Part shown: piece after piece, positions 8,748 to 17,090 of the stretch | Numbering within the stretch: position 1 is the first letter of the stretch | Layout of the letters: each line of letters opens with the position of its first letter | Assembly (NCBI GenBank): GCA_963542695.1 | Contig: CAUTYX010000005.1 | Span: 47,271 to 111,270 of the forward strand | Source of the DNA: RUG100 sp963542695 | Lineage (GTDB): Bacteria; Bacillota; Clostridia; Peptostreptococcales; Anaerovoracaceae | Direction of reading: 5' to 3' | Length of the DNA stretch: 64,000 bases | The notes under the pieces: model-generated | What the model was told of the DNA's origin: nothing | Databases searched by the model: none | What the model saw: only the letters and a program-made list of their open reading frames with translations | Translations under genes and position numbers: made by a program

Positions 8748-10172
8748 ATGGATTTACTTATCAAAGGTGGTAAAATCATTACAGCAAAAACATCTTTTGA
8801 AGCTGATGTAGCAGTAAAAGATGGAAAGATTGCAGCTATCGGAATGAACTTGCCAGAAGATGGCGCCAAAGTTGTTGACGCTAAGGGCAAGCTGGTTTTG
8901 CCGGGCGCTATTGATGGACATACGCATATGTACATGCCGTTTGGTGGCACTATTTCCACTGACGACTACTACGATGGAACAATCGCAGCAGCTTGTGGTG
9001 GTACAACCATGATCTTCAACTTCGAAACACAGGCTATTGGTCAGCCTATGGAAGAATTGGTTGAAGGGAAATTAAAGACAGCAGAAGAACAGGGTCCTGT
9101 AGTTGACTACTCCCTCCACGTTGGTGTTGGTGATGTAACAACAAAGGAAATGCTGAAGGGTATGGATAAGGTACAGGAAATGGGTATCTCCTCCTTCAAA
9201 GTATTCATGGTATACGACTTCGGCGTAGACGATGGACAGTTCTACAGCACATTGACACATGCAGCTGAAATCGGTGCATTGGTTGGTGTACACGCAGAAA
9301 ACAACGATGTTAACAAGTTCCTGGTTAACAAGTTCTTGGAAGAAGGTCATGTAGAACCATGGTATCACTACATGTCCAAAGACGAAGCAGTTGCAGGTGA
9401 AGCTGACGTAAGAGCAATCAACTTGGCTAAGATGGCAGGAACCTCTTTGTACATCGTTCACCTGGATAATGCACAGGGTGTTAAGGCAGTTGCTGATGCA
9501 AGAGCAGAAGGTTACCCAATCTTCGCAGAAACTTGCCCACAGTACCTGCACTTCACAAAGGAAGTATACAAGAACGGTATGCCGGAAATGGGTCTGAGAG
9601 CACAAGACTTCGTTTGCTCCCCTCCAATGAAGGGACAGGACTCTCAGGATGCTCTGTGGAATGGTATCAAGAACGGTACAATTTCCACATTGGCTACAGA
9701 CCACTGCCCGTTCCTGCAGTCCGAAAAAGACTGGGGAATCACCAAGAAAGACGGAACACCAGGAAACTTCACCACTATTCCTAACGGATGCGCCGGTGTT
9801 GAAAATATGTATCCTTACATTCTGTCTGAAGCTAACAAAGGTCGCATCACATTTAACAAGGCTGTTGAAATTTCTGCAACTAACCCTGCTAAACTGTTTG
9901 GTGTTGACTATTGTAAGGGATCCATCGAAGTTGGCAAGGATGCTGACATCGTAGTTTACGATCCAAACAAGAATGTTACCATTAAAAACGCTGAAAACCA
10001 GCATGGTTCTGTTGACCATACTGTTTGGGAAGGCGTTGAAGTTAAGGGATATCCTTGCGCTGTATTCAGCCACGGTAACCTGGTATTTGATGGTAAAGAC
10101 TTCGTTGGTAAGAAGGGTGCAGGTAAGTTCGTTAAACAGAAGGAAATTCGTTTCGACGCTCCTGAAATCTAA
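8748..10172 (+). CDS. hydA: Dihydropyrimidinase / D-hydantoinase
   Basis: This amidohydrolase opens cyclic ureides such as dihydrouracil or hydantoin. The full zinc set of the family is visible: DGHTH near residue 57, the carboxylated lysine in SSFKVFMVYD near 150, histidines in GVHAEN and YIVHLDNA, and aspartate in LATDHCPF. The length of 474 residues is normal. ATG 8748 follows a strong AAAGGAGG; an upstream in-frame ATG at 8712 lies in the hairpin region and is not favoured. It forms one unit with the NCS1 permease. No PreTA, beta-ureidopropionase or carbamoylase gene is in the window, so the true substrate stays open. Codon use suggests high expression. Confidence 0.9.
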   Translation: MDLLIKGGKIITAKTSFEADVAVKDGKIAAIGMNLPEDGAKVVDAKGKLVLPGAIDGHTHMYMPFGGTISTDDYYDGTIAAACGGTTMIFNFETQAIGQPMEELVEGKLKTAEEQGPVVDYSLHVGVGDVTTKEMLKGMDKVQEMGISSFKVFMVYDFGVDDGQFYSTLTHAAEIGALVGVHAENNDVNKFLVNKFLEEGHVEPWYHYMSKDEAVAGEADVRAINLAKMAGTSLYIVHLDNAQGVKAVADARAEGYPIFAETCPQYLHFTKEVYKNGMPEMGLRAQDFVCSPPMKGQDSQDALWNGIKNGTISTLATDHCPFLQSEKDWGITKKDGTPGNFTTIPNGCAGVENMYPYILSEANKGRITFNKAVEISATNPAKLFGVDYCKGSIEVGKDADIVVYDPNKNVTIKNAENQHGSVDHTVWEGVEVKGYPCAVFSHGNLVFDGKDFVGKKGAGKFVKQKEIRFDAPEI

Positions 10173-10198
10173 ATTTGATTTACCGAGAATCAACGTAA

Positions 10199-10234
10199 AC
10201 AAAGAGGCAATGGATTTATTCATTGCCTCTTTTG
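10199..10234 (+). terminator. Terminator after hydA
   Basis: AAAGAGGCAATG (10201-10212) pairs with CATTGCCTCTTT (10221-10232), followed by T residues. Confidence 0.85.
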
Positions 10235-10280
10235 AATCATATTTTTTATCTTTTGTCTGTTTTTTATGTCCTTTGTTTTT

Positions 10281-10784
10281 CTATGCGTTGCGACCGCAGC
10301 AGTGTTTGTATTTCTTTCCGCTGCCACAAGGACATGGCTGATTACGTCCAATCTTTTCGCCTTTTACCAATGTCTTGGATTTCTTGTACTCTTTGGTAAT
10401 GGCAGCACGCTCTTCTTCCGACAAAACATTTTCCCAAGATTTCAGATTGTACAGATGTGTGGCCTCCGCTTTGTACATATTGTAATATAGCTTTTCAAAA
10501 TCGATGTTAAAATCAAAATCGGTGGATTCATCTACACCTTCCATATCCAACTGACCGGATGCCAGGCTGTCTTGGATGCCGTCTAAGAATCCGCAGAAAA
10601 TAACGGGACGAACATCATATTTATCGGCACATTCTTTAAAGTTGCCTTTGTAATGCTGTTGTTTGTTAGATAGAATATCTTCGTAAATCTTCATTTCAGC
10701 AGTACTGTATTCTTTCCAAAAATCTTCAAAGGAATCCTCTGTCTGTGTTGTCAACAGAGTCGTCCATTCTTTGACTAAACTCAT
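10281..10784 (-). CDS. SEC-C motif protein
   Basis: This 167-residue protein has an alpha-helical, acidic N-terminal part of unknown role and a C-terminal SEC-C zinc motif, NQPCPCGSGKKYKHCCG, of the kind found at the end of SecA. The motif binds one zinc ion and often contacts proteins or ribosomes; nothing else indicates a function. GGAG precedes the ATG. It is 33 bases downstream of hom on the same strand, so the two are probably co-transcribed. I do not recognise the N-terminal domain. Confidence 0.75.
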   Translation of the reverse strand: MSLVKEWTTLLTTQTEDSFEDFWKEYSTAEMKIYEDILSNKQQHYKGNFKECADKYDVRPVIFCGFLDGIQDSLASGQLDMEGVDESTDFDFNIDFEKLYYNMYKAEATHLYNLKSWENVLSEEERAAITKEYKKSKTLVKGEKIGRNQPCPCGSGKKYKHCCGRNA

Positions 10785-10817
10785 GTAGTTTCTCCTTCTT
10801 TACGTTGCAATATATGG

Positions 10818-11789
10818 CTATTTTCCAATGGTTTCTGCAATTTGAATAACGTCTCCCATAACGGCACTGCCGGTTGGCAATGGACCTGCACCTTTGCCGT
10901 AAAACATTACATCGTCTACAGCGTTGCCGCGAACGAAAATGGCGTTAAACTCATCGTTGACGGTGGCAAGGGGATGGCTAACAGGCAATTCCATTGGTTT
11001 AACACTGTAGGAAATGGTGTCGCCGTCTCGTTTGGCTTGGGCAATTAACTTGATTTTGCAGCCTTTGGCTGTTGCCTTATCAATATCTTCTTTTGTAATC
11101 TGCGAGATCCCGGTAGTTGGAATATCATCAGGATGTACATAATTTCCAAAGGTGAGAGCCATTAAAATCGATAACTTGTTGGCGCAATCAATGCCTTCTA
11201 CATCGGCTGTCGGATCGGCTTCGGCAAAACCTTTTGCTTGGGCATCCTTTAGGACATCATCATAGCTGAAACCGTTTTCTGTCATTTGAGTCATGATGTA
11301 GTTGGTGGTTCCATTGAGAATGCCTAGAACCTCTTCGTAGCGATTGGCACGAAGGACAGTGGTTAAGGCATTTAAAATAGGGATTCCTCCACCGACAGAA
11401 GCTTCGTATCGGAACATAACGTTGTTTTCTTTTGCTGTCTGCAGCAGTTTATCGTAACTGTTGGCAACGGCTGCCTTGTTGGCGGTAACTACGCTCTTGC
11501 CATGCTTCATAGCCTCCAGCATAAAAGTGGTGGCCGGTTCAATGCCTCCTAGCAGTTCAATGACGATTTGTATATTGGAATCGTTAAAAATATCTTCCGG
11601 GTTTTGGGTGAACTGATCCGTCGTTACGGTAATATCCCGCTCTCTTTCAAGATCTTTTTTGAGAATTTTCGTAATATGCAAATCAAGACCGGTGTTTTTT
11701 TCGATCTCATCCCGGTTCATCTCCAGTGTCTTGTAGGTACCGGTACCAATGTTTCCAAGACCCAGCAATCCGATATTGATGGTTTTCAT
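10818..11789 (-). CDS. hom: Homoserine dehydrogenase, short form without ACT domain
   Basis: This enzyme reduces aspartate semialdehyde to homoserine in the threonine/methionine pathway. GLLGLGNIGTGTY is the N-terminal nucleotide-binding loop. Substrate-site stretches VTANKAAVA, YEASVGGGIPI, LNGTTNYIM and AKGFAEADPTADVEG are all present. The protein stops after 323 residues, just after the catalytic domain, so it lacks the C-terminal ACT domain that gives threonine feedback inhibition in the common form of about 430 residues. AAGGAGGA lies directly upstream of the ATG. thrC lies 30 kb away in this window; no thrB or aspartate kinase gene is present here. Confidence 0.92.
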   Translation of the reverse strand: MKTINIGLLGLGNIGTGTYKTLEMNRDEIEKNTGLDLHITKILKKDLERERDITVTTDQFTQNPEDIFNDSNIQIVIELLGGIEPATTFMLEAMKHGKSVVTANKAAVANSYDKLLQTAKENNVMFRYEASVGGGIPILNALTTVLRANRYEEVLGILNGTTNYIMTQMTENGFSYDDVLKDAQAKGFAEADPTADVEGIDCANKLSILMALTFGNYVHPDDIPTTGISQITKEDIDKATAKGCKIKLIAQAKRDGDTISYSVKPMELPVSHPLATVNDEFNAIFVRGNAVDDVMFYGKGAGPLPTGSAVMGDVIQIAETIGK

Positions 11790-11936
11790 AACTCTTCCTC
11801 CTTATGGTTTTAATGGTTAAAATTATATAACAAAATCCGGTGTTTGTCTTTATAAAGGGGGCAATTTTCGATATGATTAAACCGACTGGCAAAAGAGAGA
11901 TAGAAATTTTAAAAAGAGAAACAGGAGGAGTGTAGA

Positions 11937-12407
11937 ATGTCCCTTCATATTGTGCTGGTGGAACCGGAAATACCGCCAAATACCGGAAACATTGCGAGAA
12001 CATGCGCAGCGACCGATACGGTACTGCATTTAGTAAAGCCGTTAGGGTTTCGTATAGATGACAAACAGGTAAAACGTGCCGGTCTTGATTACTGGCCTTT
12101 TGTAAAACTGGAAATTCATGAAGATTTAGATAGCTTTCTGACGGAATACAAAAATCACCGGATGTATCTTGCCACTACCAAAGGAGGACAAATCTATACA
12201 GATGTTGCCTTTCAGGATGAAGATATGCTTCTTTTTGGAAGAGAAACCAAAGGGCTGCCGCGAGATTTTATAGCAAAAAGACAGGAATGGGCCATTCGAA
12301 TCCCGATGAACGAGGATACACGGCTGCGATCCTTTAACTTGGCTAACTCAGCAAATATCATTCTTTTTGAGGCATTGCGTCAATTGGATTTCCCCGGGTT
12401 AAAATAG
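11937..12407 (+). CDS. trmL: tRNA (cytidine(34)-2'-O)-methyltransferase
   Basis: This SPOUT-class enzyme methylates the wobble-position ribose of certain leucine tRNAs. The family start MSLHIVLVEPEIPPNTGNIART is clear (first part only quoted from the known N-terminal motif), and the knot region has LLFGRETKGLP and RSFNLANSANIILFEALR, which form the SAM-binding trefoil. The length of 156 residues is normal. AGGAGG stands eight bases before ATG 11937. It is divergent from hom and followed by its own short spacer before rpoN. Confidence 0.9.
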   Translation: MSLHIVLVEPEIPPNTGNIARTCAATDTVLHLVKPLGFRIDDKQVKRAGLDYWPFVKLEIHEDLDSFLTEYKNHRMYLATTKGGQIYTDVAFQDEDMLLFGRETKGLPRDFIAKRQEWAIRIPMNEDTRLRSFNLANSANIILFEALRQLDFPGLK

Positions 12408-12469
12408 ATGGCTGCACGGTGAAAATGCCGATTGCCCATGTATACATCTTATGGATAGGGGACTATACC

Positions 12470-12498
12470 TTGTAAAACCTACTATCCAACGGTATAAT
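12470..12498 (+). promoter_or_regulatory. Promoter of rpoN-gap-pgk-tpi
   Basis: TTGTAA (12470-12475), a 17-base spacer and a perfect TATAAT (12493-12498) form a vegetative promoter ending 20 bases before the rpoN start. It probably drives the glycolytic genes too, because no other promoter is obvious in the short spacers. Confidence 0.7.
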
Positions 12499-12518
12499 TA
12501 AACTATGGAGAGTGTGGG

Positions 12519-13934
12519 ATGAAGCTAGGATATGACCTGACAACTGAACAAACGCAAAAGCTGGTCATGACAACAGAGCTGGTCCAAGCCATTAAAATTC
12601 TACAGTTTAATGCACAGGAACTAGATACGTATGTAAATGAACAGTTACTGGCAAATCCCGTATTGGAGCATGCAGAGCAAGATGATTCCGTAAAGGATGC
12701 GGAGCTGGAGGATCATTCCAGCCAGGAGGATACAGGGCAGCAGACAGAGGCATTAGAGGAGTATCTATGGGAGCGAGGGTTGGATGATATCAGTTACCGG
12801 CAGGGAAACTATCAGCAGCCTGAGCAACCTCAAAATAACTACGAACAGTTTACATCAGCGGAAGTAACATTGCCGGAGCATTTGATGTTCCAGTTGCAGT
12901 TTGCTTGTGAAGATGAAAAGGATCGTCATATTGGACGATATATTATTGAGTCCTTAGATGAAAATGGATATTTGACCAGCATGCCGGAAGAAATGGCACA
13001 GCTGATTGGAGTTGAAACAGAAGAGATAGAGCGAGTACTGGCCGTTATAAATACATTTGAGCCGGCCGGACTCGGTGCAAAAAATCTATGTCATTGTTTG
13101 CTGATTCAGCTGGGACTGCTGGATATGAAGACACCGGCAATGGAGAAAATGCTGCTGGAACACATGGATGATTTGGCAGCCAACCGATTGCAGGTCATCG
13201 CCAAAAGCTTGCACATAAAGGTAAAACGGGTGCAGGAGATGGTCGATGTGGTAAAGGCGTTAAACCCTCGTCCGGGTCGTATGTTTGCCCGGGACAGAGA
13301 GGAGTCGGGATATATTGTTCCGGACATTCACGTGGAGAAAATCGATGGCTCCTTTGTGGTGTCTCTCAATGAGCGAACTGTGCCTCACCTGCAAGTCAGT
13401 GCCTATTATCGCCGGGTGCTGGCACAGTCAAAGGATGACCAAAAGGTTTCCGAGTATTTGACGGAGCGAGTAAATGCAGCGGTATGGTTGATTCGCAGTA
13501 TCCAGCAACGGAAAGACACCATATTGAATGTGGCGCGAACAATTGTGGAATTCCAAGAGGGGTTCTTCGAAAAGGGCAGTAAATATTTGAAGACATTGAG
13601 CTTGCATCACGTTGCAGAGAAGTTGGGGATTCATGAGTCCACGGTGAGTCGATCTGTTAACGGCAAGTATTTGCAGTGTCAGCAAGGTATGTATGAATTG
13701 AAGCATTTCTTTTCTGCCGGTGTGCAGAACGGCAGTGGAGAAGGGGTGTCTTCGGTTAGCATAAAAACCATGATTAAGGAACTAATCGATCAGGAAAACC
13801 CGGCGTCACCCTATAGCGATCAAAAGCTGGTAACCATTCTGCAAGACAAAGGCATTGGTCTGTCCAGGCGGACAGTAGCAAAATATAGAGATGAGATGGG
13901 TATCCTCTCATCATCAAAGCGTAAACGTTTCTGA
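12519..13934 (+). CDS. rpoN: RNA polymerase sigma-54 factor
   Basis: This alternative sigma factor works with ATP-dependent enhancer-binding activators. The N-terminal activator region (about 1-50) is Gln/Leu rich, followed by an acidic linker (about 55-90), the core-binding domain, a helix-turn-helix around 365 (ESTVSRSVNGKYLQC) and the diagnostic RpoN box SRRTVAKYR near residue 455. The length of 471 residues is normal. The gene ends 23 bases before gap with a good ribosome site between, so it heads the glycolytic operon. No activator gene and no clear -24/-12 promoter were found in the window. Confidence 0.93.
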   Translation: MKLGYDLTTEQTQKLVMTTELVQAIKILQFNAQELDTYVNEQLLANPVLEHAEQDDSVKDAELEDHSSQEDTGQQTEALEEYLWERGLDDISYRQGNYQQPEQPQNNYEQFTSAEVTLPEHLMFQLQFACEDEKDRHIGRYIIESLDENGYLTSMPEEMAQLIGVETEEIERVLAVINTFEPAGLGAKNLCHCLLIQLGLLDMKTPAMEKMLLEHMDDLAANRLQVIAKSLHIKVKRVQEMVDVVKALNPRPGRMFARDREESGYIVPDIHVEKIDGSFVVSLNERTVPHLQVSAYYRRVLAQSKDDQKVSEYLTERVNAAVWLIRSIQQRKDTILNVARTIVEFQEGFFEKGSKYLKTLSLHHVAEKLGIHESTVSRSVNGKYLQCQQGMYELKHFFSAGVQNGSGEGVSSVSIKTMIKELIDQENPASPYSDQKLVTILQDKGIGLSRRTVAKYRDEMGILSSSKRKRF

Positions 13935-13957
13935 TTCACTCAAAGGAGGAAAAGTAA

Positions 13958-14974
13958 ATGGCAGCAAAAATTGGTATTAGTGGATTTGGACGGATTAGCC
14001 GTGTTGCAATTCGTGCAGCAATTGGCGACCCGGACATCGAAATTTGCGGTATCAACAAGAGAAATGCAGATTTGGATTACATGCTGTATCTGCTCAAGTA
14101 CGATACCACATTCGGTCGGTTCCCGGCACCACTTGACCGGTGTGAAGATGGCCTAATCATTGATGGTAAAAAGGTTCCTGTATTCTCAGAAACCGATGCA
14201 AGTAAAATCCCTTGGGCAAGTTGTGGTGCCGAGTATATCGTGGAAGGCACCGGCGCTTACACAACAGCAGAAAAAGCAGGTGTGCATTTCAACGGCGGTG
14301 CAAAGAAAGTAATTATTACAGCGCCGGCAAAAGACAAGGATACACCGACCTTCGTTATGGGTGTAAATCACCAAGACTACAAACCGGAATACAATGTTGT
14401 TTCCAACGCTTCTTGTACCACCAACTGCCTGGCACCTATGGTAAAGGTTGTCAACGACAAATGGGGAATCAAGGAAGGTATGATGTCCACTATCCACGCT
14501 GCTACAGCAAAGCAGAAGGTGGTTGACTCCAGCAGTCCTAAAGACTGGAGAAGAGGACGTTCTGTATTTGGAAACATCATTCCTACCACTACCGGAGCTG
14601 CCAAGGCTGTCGGTCTTGTTATTCCGGAATTGATGGGTAAAATGACAGGTATTGCATACCGTGTTCCTACAGCTGATGTTTCTATCGTTGATGTAAACGT
14701 ATCTTTGGAAAAACCGGCCACATACGAAGAGGTATGCGCTGAAATCAAACGTGCTTCTGAAAACGAAATGAAAGGTATCTTGGAATACGTAGATGATGAA
14801 GTTGTAACCGGCGACTTTGTCGGAGATCCATGCACTTGTATCTTTGATGCAAGAGAAGGAATTGCTCTAAACGACAGATTCTTTAAATTGATTGCCTACT
14901 ACGACAATGAGTATGGCTACTCCGCAAAGACACTGGAATTAATCAAGCACATGTACAAAGTGGACAAAGCTTGA
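13958..14974 (+). CDS. gap: Glyceraldehyde-3-phosphate dehydrogenase, unusual cofactor loop
   Basis: This glycolytic enzyme oxidises glyceraldehyde-3-phosphate. The catalytic cysteine is in SNASCTTNCLAP and the phosphate-site histidine in STIHAATAKQK. It differs from the common form: GFGRISRVAIR replaces GFGRIGR, and after the second strand the sequence is GINKRNADLDYM where NAD enzymes usually have an Asp (IND). A Lys-Arg pair at that place could favour NADP or dual use (inference). AAAGGAGG precedes the ATG. It sits between rpoN and pgk in a compact operon. The usual operon repressor CggR is absent. Confidence 0.93.
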   Translation: MAAKIGISGFGRISRVAIRAAIGDPDIEICGINKRNADLDYMLYLLKYDTTFGRFPAPLDRCEDGLIIDGKKVPVFSETDASKIPWASCGAEYIVEGTGAYTTAEKAGVHFNGGAKKVIITAPAKDKDTPTFVMGVNHQDYKPEYNVVSNASCTTNCLAPMVKVVNDKWGIKEGMMSTIHAATAKQKVVDSSSPKDWRRGRSVFGNIIPTTTGAAKAVGLVIPELMGKMTGIAYRVPTADVSIVDVNVSLEKPATYEEVCAEIKRASENEMKGILEYVDDEVVTGDFVGDPCTCIFDAREGIALNDRFFKLIAYYDNEYGYSAKTLELIKHMYKVDKA

Positions 14975-15001
14975 TAAAAGTTGCTATAAGGAGCAGTTAA
15001 C

Positions 15002-16186
15002 ATGAAAAAAACAGTAAGAGATATTCAGGTAGAAGGGAAGAAAGTTTTAGTCAGATGTGATTTTAACGTTCCCATGAGAGACGGGAAGATTACCGATGAT
15101 GTTCGTATCACCAGTGCCCTTCCTACCATTACCTACTTGATGGAACAGAGGGCCAAAGTAATTCTGATGTCTCACATGGGTCGTCCCAAGGGAGAACCGA
15201 AGAAAGAATTCACCCTTGCTCCTGTAGCAGAGAGATTGACGGCATTACTGGGCAAGGAGGTTCTCTTTGCCCAGTCCGATGTAGTGGTTGATGACAGCGT
15301 CCAAAAAGCGGTGGATGCCATGAACAATGGCGATGTTGTTCTTTTGGAAAACACCAGATATAGAAAAGAAGAAACCAAAAACCAGGAACCTTTCACAGGA
15401 GAACTGGCCTCTTTAGGAGAAATCTTTGTCAACGATGCTTTCGGAACAGCCCATAGAGCCCATTGCTCCACGGCAGGAGTGGCCTCATACATGCCGGCAG
15501 TTTCCGGATTCCTTATTGAAAAGGAATTGCAATTCTTAGGAGATGCGGTCAATGATCCCCGGCGTCCTTTCCTTGCCATTATGGGAGGAGCCAAGGTAGG
15601 CGATAAGGTACCGGTCATTGAAAACCTAATGAAGAAAGTTGATTCTCTCATCATAGGAGGCGGTATGGCATATACCTTCTTCAAAGCGATGGGAAGAGAA
15701 ATCGGCACATCGATCTTAGACGAAGAAAGCGTAGATATTGCAGCCGATGTACTGAAAAAGGCAAAGGAACAGGGAGTGGAATTGTTGCTTCCCGTAGATG
15801 TTGTTTGTGCATCGGAATTTTCCAATGATGCTGCCGTAAAGACAGCCGATGCAGATCACATGCCTGAAGATATGATGGGACTGGATATTGGCCCCGAAAC
15901 TCGCAAGCTCTATGCAGAAGTTATTAACAAAGCAGGAACCATTGTCTGGAACGGACCTATGGGTGTTTTCGAGATGGAAAACTTTGCCCAAGGAACCAAA
16001 GCCGTTGCAACAGCTATGGCACAGTGCAAAGCCACAACCGTTATTGGCGGCGGAGACTCGGCTGCAGCCGTAGCCCAGTTTGGTTTAGGAGAAAAAATGA
16101 GCCACATTTCAACCGGTGGCGGAGCCAGCCTTGAATTTTTAGAAGGCAAAGAACTGCCGGGAGTTGCGGCGTTGGGGGACAAATAA
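15002..16186 (+). CDS. pgk: Phosphoglycerate kinase
   Basis: This enzyme transfers phosphate from 1,3-bisphosphoglycerate to ADP. The N-terminal substrate loop VLVRCDFNVPM, SHMGRPKG and LLENTRYRKEE are visible, and the nucleotide domain has GGAKVGDK, WNGPMGVFE and IGGGDSAAAV. The length of 394 residues is normal. AAGGAG precedes ATG 15002, 27 bases after gap. Its TAA is one base away from the tpi start. Confidence 0.96.
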   Translation: MKKTVRDIQVEGKKVLVRCDFNVPMRDGKITDDVRITSALPTITYLMEQRAKVILMSHMGRPKGEPKKEFTLAPVAERLTALLGKEVLFAQSDVVVDDSVQKAVDAMNNGDVVLLENTRYRKEETKNQEPFTGELASLGEIFVNDAFGTAHRAHCSTAGVASYMPAVSGFLIEKELQFLGDAVNDPRRPFLAIMGGAKVGDKVPVIENLMKKVDSLIIGGGMAYTFFKAMGREIGTSILDEESVDIAADVLKKAKEQGVELLLPVDVVCASEFSNDAAVKTADADHMPEDMMGLDIGPETRKLYAEVINKAGTIVWNGPMGVFEMENFAQGTKAVATAMAQCKATTVIGGGDSAAAVAQFGLGEKMSHISTGGGASLEFLEGKELPGVAALGDK

Positions 16187-16187
16187 G

Positions 16188-16943
16188 ATGTCGAATATGA
16201 GAATTCCCTTCATTGCGGGAAACTGGAAGATGAATAAAACCGGTAGCGAAGCGGAAAGCTTTGCCAAGGAATTCAAAGAACTTTACAAGGATACCGATGT
16301 AAGAACAGCCATCTGTGCACCTTTTGTACATCTGTCTTTATTGAAAAAAATCTTTGAAGGAACCGACATTAAAGTAGGAGCACAAAATGCCCACTTTGAA
16401 GATGCCGGAGCGTATACAGGAGAAATATCTGTACCAATGTTGGAAGATATCGGCGTAGATTACTGTATTATCGGCCACTCGGAAAGAAGAGAGTATTTTG
16501 GCGAAACCGATGAAACCGTCAACAAAAAGCTCCATCGTCTCTTTGCCGGAACTATTACACCGATTCTCTGTGTGGGAGAAAATCTGCAGCAAAGAGAAGC
16601 CGGTGAAGAAAAGGTGGTTGTAGAAGATCAAATTATCGCAGATTTGGCAGGCCTTTCTAAGGAAATGGTGCAGAAACTGGTCATTGCTTATGAACCTATC
16701 TGGGCAATCGGCACAGGAAGAACGGCTACACCTGAGCAAGCCAACGAGATGTGCGGTTACATTCGCAGCGTTGTTGGCAATATTTTCGGCGAAGAGGTTG
16801 CCGATGAAGTTATCATTCAGTACGGCGGCAGCATGAAGCCGGCCAATGCAACAGAATTGATGAACATGGATGAAATCGATGGCGGTCTCATAGGCGGCGC
16901 CAGCTTGAAGGCAAAAGACTTTATGGGAGTTATTGATTTCTAG
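16188..16943 (+). CDS. tpiA: Triosephosphate isomerase
   Basis: This enzyme interconverts the two triose phosphates. Catalytic residues are visible: Asn/Lys in AGNWKMNKT, His in IIGHSERRE and Glu in AYEPIWAIGTGRTA; the phosphate loop is GGSMKPAN and GGASL. I place the start at ATG 16188, with a G-rich site in the last codons of pgk; this gives 251 residues, the usual length. It is the last gene before a terminator. gpmI and eno, which often follow in Clostridia, are not here. Confidence 0.95.
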   Translation: MSNMRIPFIAGNWKMNKTGSEAESFAKEFKELYKDTDVRTAICAPFVHLSLLKKIFEGTDIKVGAQNAHFEDAGAYTGEISVPMLEDIGVDYCIIGHSERREYFGETDETVNKKLHRLFAGTITPILCVGENLQQREAGEEKVVVEDQIIADLAGLSKEMVQKLVIAYEPIWAIGTGRTATPEQANEMCGYIRSVVGNIFGEEVADEVIIQYGGSMKPANATELMNMDEIDGGLIGGASLKAKDFMGVIDF

Positions 16944-16970
16944 AAAGCGATACAGATTTTATCGTAAGTG

Positions 16971-17002
16971 CCCGGAGGAGCTTTCTCTTCCGGGTCTTTT
17001 TA
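16971..17002 (+). terminator. Terminator after tpiA
   Basis: CCCGGAGGAG (16971-16980) pairs with CTCTTCCGGG (16985-16994), with one G-T pair, followed by TCTTTTT. Confidence 0.85.
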
Positions 17003-17021
17003 AGGGAAGGTTGGTTTGCTG

Positions 17022-17050
17022 TTGCTAACATAGGTAAAAGAGCATATAAT
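17022..17050 (+). promoter_or_regulatory. Promoter of HypF-like gene
   Basis: TTGCTA (17022-17027), a 17-base spacer and TATAAT (17045-17050). The gene starts 41 bases downstream. Confidence 0.65.
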
Positions 17051-17090
17051 AAAATCCAATTATCAACAGGAGAGTGTAGGTCGGGACCAT

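Noticed and set aside
9072..10223. Long open frame on the minus strand opposite hydA (383 codons)
   Set aside because: Same cause as above; hydA has all catalytic motifs on the plus strand.
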